Below, piece by piece: positions 45,901 through 56,397 of a stretch of 64,000 nucleotides of DNA. This DNA comes from Brasenia schreberi (Eukaryota; Streptophyta; Magnoliopsida; Nymphaeales; Cabombaceae). Each line of letters opens with the position of its first letter. Within the stretch, counting starts at the first letter, position 1. Made by a program: the position numbers and the translations under genes. The stretch is from positions 8,130,501 to 8,194,500 of the forward strand of contig JAYKKT010000064.1 in the NCBI GenBank assembly GCA_036023115.1, read 5' to 3'. The notes beneath the pieces were generated by a model, which ran no database searches, was not told where the DNA came from, and saw only the letters and a list, made by a program, of their open reading frames with translations.

Positions 45901-48900
45901 AATCCAATATTAACTTCATGAGTCCTCACACATGTTTTTGCACCATCATATAAGGTTTATCATTTATGTATGTTAATGGGATACCTCTTTTTTCCAAGGT
46001 TCTCCAAAGAACCTCCCTCGGTACCCTATCGTATGCTTTTTCTAGATCAATAAATATTATGTGAAGGTCTTTCTTTTTTGCTCTAAAATGTTCCATAAGA
46101 TGTCTCAAAAGGTGAATCGCTTCAACAGTAGATCTGCCTAGCATGAATCCAAATTGGTTCTCTATTGGACTCGATACTTGTCTTAACCTACGTTCGATAA
46201 TTCTTTCCCACAATTTCATAGTATGACTCATTAACTTGATCCCCCGATAATTCGCACAATTTTAAATGTCTCACTTGTTCTTATAGATAGGTATAAGTGT
46301 ACTCGCTCTCCATTTCTTGGGCATCTTTTGGTTTCCCCATATTTAATTAAATAGTCTTGTGAGCCAAGTGATTCTTGTTTCTCCTAAGATTTTCCAAATT
46401 GCCTCAAATTGGTTCTCCTCTCTATAAAACTTTGTTAATTACCTGCAAGAAAAATAAGTAAATAATATTAACAATTAAATAAAATAAAACATTGAATTGA
46501 ATAGTTAATTAGTAACTAATCCTTTATTACCTTTGTTAGAGTTGCATGTTGCAATGGATGAAAACTAAGTCATTGAGTCACTTATGTTCCATCCTAATGT
46601 ACTTTTTTGTATGAATATGTTGACACACCAATTCATTTCATAACGAGTTGAAGTTCAAGTTTGGCTCAGAACTCTTATTACAAAATCTCTTAGGTTTGGA
46701 CAATCACTTTCAAATCTATTCAACCAAACATCTAATAGAAAAAAGACAAACATAAAGAGTTATTCTACAATAAATATAAGTTGTAAGAAACTTAAATATT
46801 AAGATAAACACTTTACCTAAACGCATATTATTACAATTGCAAATGGCTACAGGCAAGTCCATAAAGTAAAGTGTATTATCGTAGATCTTCATCTCTCGAT
46901 TTATAGCATCTACTATACTCTCGTCAAGGACCAATCTATCTATGCAATCAATGATACCTCAATTAACCTCACCATTCCTTCTAAAGCTTGAAGAATACCT
47001 CAATATTAGATTTAGGTAGTAAGTTGTAGAATGAATAGGCTTTGTTTATCCACTATGTAATCAATAATAGTCCACAAGGACATATAGTCTGTCTTTATTT
47101 CATTAAAGTTGCTTCTAATAGCTTCTTTAGCCCTATCCATGACTTCGTAAAGATAGCCCATAGGTGACTTCTCGCTGTCAGTCAATTTGAAAACTTTACT
47201 AAAAGACATGTGATCCTTAATAGACTAAAACAGGAGTTTCAAAATATCCTCTTAAAGATTGTCTATGAAATCTCACTCAATTTTCTATTCATTCTATTTT
47301 AAGGCAAGTCTGTAAACTGTTGTCCCTTACGTGAGGAAAATATTCTCTTCAAAGCTTGTTTTTGTTTAACAATACTCTATACTGATAAGAAATTAGTTGC
47401 AAACCGAGTAACGACTATATAAAGGAGCTCTGCATCATCTGTATATCTCCTCATTATTCATAATGCAAAAGCATGATTATAGATGAATTTTATGATATCT
47501 TAACAATGCTCAATTGTTGCCTTCACCTCATCCATCTCTTCAATATCCTTGAGTATGAGATATAAACAATGGATTGCACATGGTGTCTAATAAAAAATAT
47601 CATACGTATCAACTAACTCCTTTCCAATTGCTTTATAGTTAGTTACATTATCTGTAATTAATTGAACTACATTCTCAAGCCAACCTCTAATATCACCTTA
47701 ACAAATGCATGCCTTAGAACCTCTGCAGTATGTCGTTCCTCTAACATGTCTACAGATCTCAAAAACATAAGTCCTTTAGGACAATAAACAAGAAAGTTTA
47801 ATAAAGTCTTTCCTCGCCTATCTGTCCTCTGCCATTATACTGCATCTTGCCTGCTTCGATGACTCTCTCAAAGTCTAACAGAATTCTTGGACTTCAAGAA
47901 CAATCTTATTTAATGTTTCTCTCTCAACTTTTGATAAGATGGCATCTTATATCCTTGACCAATGTTAGCAATGGCATCTGTTATTGCTTGGAAATGAATA
48001 GAATTTTCTACATTAAATGGAATGCATGAATCATAAAACCATCTCTCCACTACAAGGTTTGCCTTCTCATGCAATTATTTTGAAGTCATAACAACACGAA
48101 TTCTATATTAAGCACCAAGTGTACTACTAAGAGAGAAAAAAGAATAAGATCTTCATCTGGCCCTTCCTTTTCTACCACTTACAACCTCTTGAACAACCCT
48201 CTTTCCCCTATTTTATAGTCGAGAACTACTACCACCAATCTCTATCCTAGCATAAGAAGAGAGGTTATCATCACCACCACCAAATCCAACATCCTCTTCC
48301 TCAAACATCCATGTATCTTCTTTTTTTGTCTCTTCTGTAGACAATATCATTTAATTTCTTCGAGCACTCTCCTAACTTTGCCCGTGCAAGGAACAACCTC
48401 TTTCTTAGACACTTTTAGGTGATGTTTCAAACGAAAAATTTCACACATTCTCCTAACTTTGCCCGTGCAAGAAACAACCTCTTTCCTAATCCCTTCTAGG
48501 TGATGTTTCAAACGAGAAATTTCACTACTAATCACCTTCTCACAAAAAAACATATTTTATTTTCAATTTATTTCCCTCATATGCAATATATCACTATCAT
48601 GCCAGATCATCAGATCGAGATTGAGAGTCCTTAACGCCCTTCCTGTCATCTTAATTTAACACTTCAATCTTAATACACATGAAAATAAAAGCACTTCGTA
48701 AATCTCCAATCTTCACTTCATAAAACCACCAAAACACTCAAATAGAGTGTCTCTCACTTCACAAATACAATGAAAAGATATTCATGCACTTCATATATTG
48801 TCATTTAAAAAGGAAAAACAAATAACACAAGAAAATACCAAATACATAGAAGAAAAAAAAAGCAAAAAAAATTATACCACAACCAACAGATCGTCGGTGT

Positions 48901-51900
48901 TATCACTTCAAGAGTGATCGTGGCATTGAAAACCCTTGAAAACTGTTGGAGATGCCTCACCCAAGCTCGAAGTCGCCTTAGAACTCAAAGCAACGGACGA
49001 AAGCCAAAAACCCCGCAGAAACGCGAGGTCATGTTTGGCCGGCGAACCATTTATAAATGTCTAGGGCGTATAACACCGGTCTAAGCTTTTTAATTGAATT
49101 TGTGACCGCGTTTGATAAAATATATCAGGGCATCTCCTAGTGTTAGTCCTAGTTAAGTGCATTTTGATGGTAGATAGATTATTTTTTACGCAAAAGAACG
49201 GACAAAAACATCTCATCACTTTGTAATATCCAAAAAAATTATGAACTACAGTTTGAAGTCAAAAGATGAGTTGCATATTATATAAAGCAAAAGGGAACAT
49301 TTATATTGAAATTGCACATATAATGCGTAAGAGATAACAATCAGTTAAGAAGCATACAAATTCCAAATTGTAGATTATGGAAATTATTCATTTTCACAAA
49401 AGATATATAAGAATCACCAAGAGTCAATTTACTGAATTGAACAGAATGGGAACCAAATACACGTGATGGTAGCAAATCATAAATCTAGTGTAGCTGAAGA
49501 TGACAAGACCAGCAAACAGCACCTAGAAGATTTCAAACTAATCAACAAGCATTGGAAATAAAAGAACAAAAGGGTGAGAATGCTCAGCTCCCCAAAACAA
49601 GACTGTTCTAATCATTAGAAACTTATAAATTAGAAGAATTACCTTCTTTTGGAAAGGCAAGTGGGTTTAGGCAGACCAGTACCAGTTAATTCCTAAAAAA
49701 TCATATACAATTTATACAATGGTTGGGTACCAATTACGAGAAGGATCCTTCAAGGCTTCAAGGGTTTCCTCATTCCTCACTTAGCTAATTTTGCCAAGTA
49801 TGTGAAACATAACAGGATCAACATCTAGCTTTCTCAATCTGAAACTACAAAAGGGCAATACAGTGACATGAAAGTTGCTGGAATTCATCTTCTTTATGGT
49901 GATAAAATTAGAAGAATTAATAGGATTACTTTTCCATGCATTACAGGAGAGTTAGAAACTTAGAATCACTACTTCATGTCAGTAGGAGAGTCCATATTTA
50001 GTATTCAAGGAACCAGCAGTAAATGAGCATTGTTCATCTAGCAAACAAGTAAATACACATGACACAGTACAACCTACAACATGCATAAAAGAAACACCTA
50101 CCTAACATTTTGCGAGAATATTAATAATTTTGATATTCAGAACCTTCCTCTTCCACCTCCATACTTGGCAAAAGAGAGGAGAAACAATAAAGATTCCAGG
50201 GAGGTAAGGCACCTTAACTATAGGGAGAGGCAATCGCCTGTGTCATCCAGTTTGCAACATCTGCATTTATGACAATTGAATATCATGCAGAAGTTTTCAC
50301 TCATCTTCAACAAGGTTAATTAACCAATTTCACCATTGACTCAGCACTGGAATGAGAACCAACTCAGGCAACTAACAAATGCAAACAACTGCAATGGAAC
50401 AATAGAACGGTAGAGTTACGGCATCCAGCTAGGTACCTGCTTCGTTCATGCCAGCACTAAAAGGCACGAAGAGAGTGACCAACATGGGTCCTCAAGAATT
50501 CAAAACGTCATCCTGTGAAAGGGTGCACCACAAAACAAATAGAAAAGCCATGTTCATATCCACAACTATAAAGCTTAAGCATTAAACTTACATCAAACAC
50601 CAGTGGATCTCAGGAAACTTGACAAAATAACAACAGATTGCTCCATTCAAAATCAAGGCTGACACATCTATAATTCACTTATCATGTGAAACTTGCGAAC
50701 ATGGATAGATTGACCTTTAAGCAAACTACTTCAATGAGTCACATTGACAATAAGCCAATAGCACCATCAAGAAAGACACAAACAGAAAAGAGATAATGAT
50801 CAAACGTGATTCAAAATGTTTCTATATTAATATCTGAATCAAAAGAGAAAAGCAGTAGCCGACATTACAACCCTTTGGATGCACTATCCTGCAGAGGATG
50901 AACACCATAACATATTAAAATTACCTATCGTTCTTGTCGAACCCGAATCTAGCACCAAAGTAAAATGCCACAGCAAGCAACCACGCATCACTGTGCACAG
51001 CGACAAGAGATAACCAGTCCTTCTCTTGCATTCCATCCCTAGCGAAGTTGATGCCCAGTGCAGGTTCTGGGAGCTCAGGTGGTACCTCCTCAGCAGGTAA
51101 AGCAACTTCCCACGTCTCATTAGGGAATCCATATAGGCACAGGTTTTCCTTCTCTGAATATCAACACATTATTCCAAATTCAATAAAGTAAACATATATA
51201 ATTACAGCACTACTGGAAGTCTGGAATGGATAGCTTGTAGTAAATTACTTCAACACTATTATTCCTGTTCCTGTCATCAACATCACCATCTATCGCTACT
51301 TGCAATTTCTTTTTGAGAGACCAGTACTCTTAAAATATAAATACCCAAGTGTTTTCCTCACTTCGTTTTTAAAAAGAGAAAGTATAAGATGAAATGCGTT
51401 TTCAGCATACAATAAATAAAATACCTAGCTATTTTCATGAGCATTACATCTTTTCATAAATTAATTATTTCTAGTGAAATAATTTATCAACAAATGCAGG
51501 AAGTCCTCTTTCAAGAACGCCATAACCTTCACGATCCCAGAGGTAATTCAAATCCTAATTAATTTCTAATAAATAATATTGAGTACTCTACAGCAAAAAG
51601 AAAACGACAGGAAAATTTCACAGAGCCAAACAACAACGCCAGTTATTTTCTTTCATAATTATCAACTTCTAGTGTCGGAGAGTATTTCTTCTGGACAAAA
51701 CAGAAAGCAGAATAGACTCTAAAAATCTTCAAATGCGATTTGCAGCAGAGACCAAGCACGCAAATATGAAAAACCTCAGGAACAAGACTCTACTAGCAGA
51801 ATTGCTCGCAAAAACGAAGCAGACAAAAATTTTCGTTTCTCGAAAAAGATATCCGCAAAGCACGCTAAAGCTACAGAGAGAAAACCAAGCAAGAAACCGC

Positions 51901-52204
51901 AGCATGCACATGACGGAGAGTCTTGATGACCCCAACGAGAACAGAAGGAAACACAACCAATATCATAGAAAGAAACCATAACCCGAACCTGGATCACACC
52001 GCTGGTAGAAAGCCTCCACCTCTGCAGGAAGAACACGAGAAGAACACGAAGAGAAACCGAGTCAAGAAAACCCAAAAAGAAACATAACTTCACCAGAGAG
52101 AGAGAGAGACCAGTAGTAAGGGCCTTGATCATGGCGTTTCTCCGGCTCTTAAAATCTCGGAAAACCTCTTCTACTGTCCTCGGACTGTACGGCGCGGCCT
52201 CCAT
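42928..52204 (-). CDS. Alfin-like PHD-finger protein, five exons
   Basis: Minus-strand exons 52204-52111, 52021-51989, 51153-50925, 43405-43270 and 43194-42928; 252 aa, GT/AG at every junction. Residues 1-130 form the plant-specific Alfin domain ([78 protein letters not shown]). An acidic linker follows, then a C-terminal PHD finger with ligands C199, C202, C215, C218, H223, C226, C242, C245 ([17 protein letters not shown] in its core). Alfin-like proteins are nuclear readers of histone H3K4me3 linked to stress responses and seed gene silencing; this is family knowledge. Length and exon number are usual for the family. Intron 3 (43406-50924, 7.5 kb) carries a hAT element with nested insertions. 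The last exon begins at a GCAGCAG acceptor, so a one-Gln splice variant is possible. Confidence 0.93.
44655..46396 (-). mobile_element. 5'-truncated RTE-type LINE nested in the hAT element
   Basis: Minus strand: RT from EVWKIL-like sequence (about 46390), [20 protein letters not shown] and [20 protein letters not shown] (46231-45926), then [20 protein letters not shown] with FVDD where FADD is expected (45863-45522), then [20 protein letters not shown] (45385-45125). The 3' end is a (CAA)n tail at about 44655. About 350 bp of unrelated sequence interrupts it (44838-45187). No clear TSD. Confidence 0.85.
44838..45187. mobile_element. Unidentified ~350-bp insertion within the LINE
   Basis: LINE sequence stops at tactttcaa (44838) and resumes at atttttcatacc (45188) with about 350 bp of foreign sequence between, including ggttgggtctgggttttgg and ggttgggcccaaatc. 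No coding capacity and no clear TIR. It is either a third-level insertion or a replacement. Confidence 0.5.
48366..48540 (-). repeat. Tandem duplication within the hAT BED-finger region
   Basis: Two ~85-bp units share ctcctaactttgcccgtgca, acaacctctttc and ggtgatgtttcaaacg. In protein terms the block RLKHHL..KEVV.CTGKVRR occurs twice in a row. Confidence 0.85.
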
Positions 52205-52839
52205 CCGCCCTTTTTCCGCTTCCAGAAAGTCAGAAAATCGCCGGGGAGAGAGAGAGAGACCGTGTTACCTGTATTTTGCGTAGACGAGAGCGGGGAATTT
52301 CCTTTTCTTTTCCCTCTTTTAATTATTTTTACGACAATTATTTTGCTCGCCGGATTTTATTTTCCGTGAGGTTGGTCGCAACTAATTATATTTCATAAAT
52401 TAAAATGTCCATTTTGCTTGGACGGGTCCCTCTCCCTCTCTTTCTTCTTCCAATTTAAACATGAACAGAGTCGATTCGAAATATGAGTCCGATCCGAACC
52501 TAACTATTTAGGTGGAGAAAATCTTTTCCATTTGGGACGAGACAAATAACCGACCGGATTTGAGTTTGATTCGGATACTACCCAAACTATCTAGTGGACA
52601 CAAGGTATCAGAAGGCTCACCAACTGATACTATTGTGACTTGTATTCGGTAGGCCCAACCTTTTCTCATCGATGCATGTGAAGTCTTGGGAAAGATAGTA
52701 CCAATTGGCTTACATAATTATTTTATGTTATTTAGATGATTGATCGACAAAAGATGAAGTACAATAATACTCATTTATAACAATAAAAGAAATAATCAAG
52801 TTTGTATAAATTATTAAAACATAAAATTAATGAGTTGTA
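52205..52839. other. Promoter side of the Alfin-like gene
   Basis: 52205-52330 holds a GC- and GA-rich stretch (agagagagagag at about 52246-52257), a likely 5' UTR and promoter of the minus-strand gene. The rest is AT-rich without coding signs. Confidence 0.45.
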
Positions 52840-53640
52840 TAATGAGAATATGTAAAAGATTATGAAAAAATGGTTAAAACAAGGTCTAGTACAACATCAA
52901 ATCAATTTGGATTGATATCATAAAGATCTATTTACTCATGAGATGTTTAGTAGAAGAACTAATGGGGAAGCAAAGATACTTATTGATTTAGAAAAGACCC
53001 ATCATAAGTTATCAAATGATATTGTGTGGAAAGCTTTGAAAAAGAAAAGCATCACCTTATTTACATAATTTTATAAAATACATTTATGATAGTGGACAAA
53101 AATATGTTAAGACTAATTAAGAAATTACTGATTTTTTAAAATACTAAATCATATCAGTTATATATAAATTAATGAAGTACTTAGTGTGTGCAATATATTG
53201 TATTGGTGGCTGAGGCAAATGAAATGATAAACAAGGAACTTGAATTGCGAAGAAAAGTGTTGGAAACAAAGGGTTTTCAACTTGGTAAAATAAAAACACA
53301 ATATAAAAAGTGCAAGTTCACTAATTTCATTGGAATAAATAATATAATATTAAAATTGGTATATATTGCATTTCTCAAAAAGATAATTTGAAGCACTTAG
53401 GATCAATCTTTTAAAGTGATGAAAAATTAACGAAGATGTTATACATAAAATAAATATAAGTCAACTAACATAGAAAACTACTTGAAGTGTTTTATATGTA
53501 ACAATATATCACTAAATGTAAAAAGTAAATATTATAAAACAATAATAAGACCAACAATATTATATGGTCTTAAATTTTGAGCAATCAAACAAAGAATGTA
53601 CAAAAGATGTCTACATCACAATGAAAATGTTAAAGGTGGA
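52840..53640 (+). mobile_element. Old, strongly diverged RTE-type LINE remnant
   Basis: A collinear but poor match to the RT half of the window's LINE family: a VQHQINLD segment, AKILIDLEKTHHKL (for [12 protein letters not shown]), a VLVAEANEMINKELELRRKVLETKGFQ-like stretch in the frame 53188-53391, and a KHLGSIF segment. Stops are frequent and both ends are absent, so it is much older than the other copies. Confidence 0.65.
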
Positions 53641-56397
53641 TGTAAGACTATACCGGTAAACACATTTGACTCCATGGCCTAAATTCTCTAACAATTGATT
53701 ATCAATATGCTTTTAAATTGAGGTGCTATTTTTTCTTTAACAAACAATATAGTCCATAAAATAGATTGTGATGTCCAATATTTTATCCTATAGTTAGGAG
53801 TTAAGAGGCTTCTAAGAATGGTGTGACAGCTACAGAAATAGCTTTGTGACCGACTTGTCGATGTGGCTTGAATTCGTGTTCATACCAAAGCGACTCGACT
53901 CAAAAAGCCGGTGGGTTGGACACGAAAATTAGAGATTATGGAGCCATGCTTGGAGCCCCCAAATTATGAAATTCCGTGTGTTGACCAAAGGTTTCTTTTT
54001 GTACTTGTCTCTTGCCTGTATGGAGAGGGAAAATAAAAAGGATGGTGCATAGATACTATACAATTAAATCAACTCTTCATCGACAAAATTTGCGATACAT
54101 GACCACCTTATATATATATGTATACATATGTATACATATATATTGGTCACAGCCAACCTGGATTCCACCTCACTTTTTGGTCAATCCCCAACCAGTTCCG
54201 GGTTGTGGAAGCCCCAAGCAAGACCTGAAATTGGGCTTGCGTTGACCCACCCCTACTAGCTATCTTTACCTACTCTTACGAGAGGTGGTTCAAGTCCCTT
54301 AGAACAACTAGTTTTCAAGTTATTGATCAAACTTCCTCAAAGAACTCCTTTGTGAAAAGGTAAGCGCGTGCACACACACACACACATATATATAGTCATG
54401 TTATAAAATGAGCTTCGTCAAATGCTGAGTTTCATAAGAATGATTCGTCATGGCAATACTGTAAAAATCATGCAATATGAAATATAATTATTTTAGACAC
54501 CATTTATTTTGGCCTTAAAATAGGACAACAAAATAATTTTGGTCTAAAAAGTTTTAGTAACCAATGCAACACAAGGAAATTTCACTTTAGTACATTAATC
54601 TAGCACTACTTGAGCGCCATTCATGGTGCGCACCATGAAGGCAGTTTGCGAAATTATCTCTTTATCATATTTTTTATATTATAATGTCTTGTGGCTTGCA
54701 TCATTATGTCACTTAGTTACCCCACATGATATACGCTTGCTTACATTAGTCAAATTTCCTTTAGACATTTTGTGCTGACATGTACATTAATCTAGCACTA
54801 CTTGAGCGCCATTCAACAGTATCATGAGAAAAAAAAATAAACATTGCTTATTTGCCTCTAATGACATATTTGTGCAAAGTACATGTTACTAAAGTGAATA
54901 AAATATCATAAAATATTACGCATAACTAAATTAATAATTTTACAAACCACGCGATATTAAAGTGAAGTCAACTACATAATATTACTACATGCTCAAAGAT
55001 AAACAGGGAATTCAAAAGTGACTTCGAAATTTTGACCGAATTCTATATTTATACATACTTTTGGATTGTAAAATTGAATTATGTGAGCATGTAGATCCAC
55101 ATTTGACGATCTAATTAGTTTGGTTGACACTTATTTCTAATATAAACACATGAATGCACATGCGCGCACACACACACACATACTCTCTCCCAGGTAAATG
55201 AGCTTATATGAGCCGATTGAAATTGACACACAACATTCATGTTGAGCTTATATACTAACAGCCTGCTTGTGCTTGGTTCATGTACATCATAACGAAATGT
55301 GAAAAACCTTGCCACAAGTCGAACCAATCTGAACCAAGGCAGTTTGGTTCTTTTGCCCGCTCTCATTAGAACCGGGCCTCTAAGCCAAAGGGTTAGCCAT
55401 GTCAGGTTCCAGGTAAACCGGAACAGGGAGTTCCAGTTTGAGTCTGCAACAACCCAAAACTGGTAAATTTATTAAAAAATTAAATTTTATAAAAAAAATA
55501 TCGAAATGGGCAGTTTGGAACAACCAGTTCCAATTTTGTAAACAATGAAAACGGAACCGGACCGGGTGAGCCCCGGTTCCAGTTTCACATTATTGAACTT
55601 CTATCCACAAAACAACAATCGACTGACCTGGTTATTATTATGTCTGAAATTTATCATATTTTTTCCTCGTATGCAACAGTGTGAAGCGATGGTATAATGA
55701 GGATGTATTTTGAACATCTGAAGGTGCAAAGCAGATGAATCCTGGTACAAAACTTGACTTTTTGCGATCAGGAATAATTCCGGCAGTTCAAACCGCTGGA
55801 ATATATCGGACAATAATCATGTGGAGATTTTTGTGACCACAACATCAAGGCCAGTTTTTCAATTTAGGGTTTTTTTCTGTGTAAGAGGTGGAATACGATA
55901 ATACATTGACATACAGAGTGATTATCCAATGACTTGAATAATTTTGGGTTAGTGACCAATTTATTTTAGTTGTTTTGTTGTTATTTCATACGGTAAAATC
56001 AAATTCTTACTGCAATCAAATCAAGTACTCATCAAATTTGAAGCCCGATACAATTTTTCCTTGGACATATTCCTTATACGTACATGATATCTAATCCAAT
56101 TGCATGATATAAGAAAATCAAATCATACAAAATAACATAATTCCGACTGTTTAGGATGCTTTATGTTAAGGGAAGCCGCAATAAATATCAATTTCGGTTT
56201 TTTTATGACATATAGAATATATCTTATTCGCCGACATATTTAAACGATAAGAGAATTAAGTTTGTGACAATTGGAATTATAATTTCAAATAATTTTCAAA
56301 AGTCGATATAACCAACCACAACAGTCAAAATTTAGTCTGACAAGGAGCCAAAGCTTTTGTGAGTAAGGTGGTCAACTCAAAAGAATTTTTTACCATC
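53641..56397. other. Intergenic, small repeats only
   Basis: No gene is seen. Small features: the solitary hAT-type end ttgacccacccctacta near 54242-54258; a (CA)n(TA)n run at about 54371-54394; a 34-bp direct repeat at 54592-54625 and 54781-54814; a (CA)n run near 55165-55180; and AACCGG-rich sequence at 55390-55590 resembling other degraded repeats here. Confidence 0.5.
54592..54814. repeat. 34-bp direct repeat flanking ~155 bp
   Basis: The phrase gtacattaatctagcactac plus the next 14 bases (ending gcgccattca) occurs at 54592-54625 and 54781-54814 with no visible change. It could be an unusually long target-site duplication or a local copy. Confidence 0.8.

Larger units (their letters stand above)
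44220..49086 (-). mobile_element. hAT transposon with transposase remains, in the Alfin-like intron
   Basis: The body is 44228-49078. Ends CAGTGT (44228) and, inverted, CGGTGT (49078), with 8-bp flanks gtctaacc (44220-44227) and gtctaagc (49079-49086), 7 of 8 matching. The transposase lies on the minus strand in the expected order. BED-type finger region 48553-48347 ([20 protein letters not shown]). DUF659 block 48060-47400 ([47 protein letters not shown]). Then 47209-47012 ([19 protein letters not shown]), and the dimerisation region near 46690-46560 ([15 protein letters not shown]). A C-terminal piece lies at 44640-44560 ([12 protein letters not shown]). Stops and frameshifts make it inactive. 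A LINE splits it at 44655-46396. Confidence 0.78.

Noticed and set aside
54230..54258. hAT-like right end (ttgacccacccctacta)
   Set aside because: No matching left end upstream; a solitary end cannot define an element.
54240..54300. Possible tRNA gene or SINE (ggttcaagtccc B box)
   Set aside because: The candidate A box is too close and no cloverleaf is visible.
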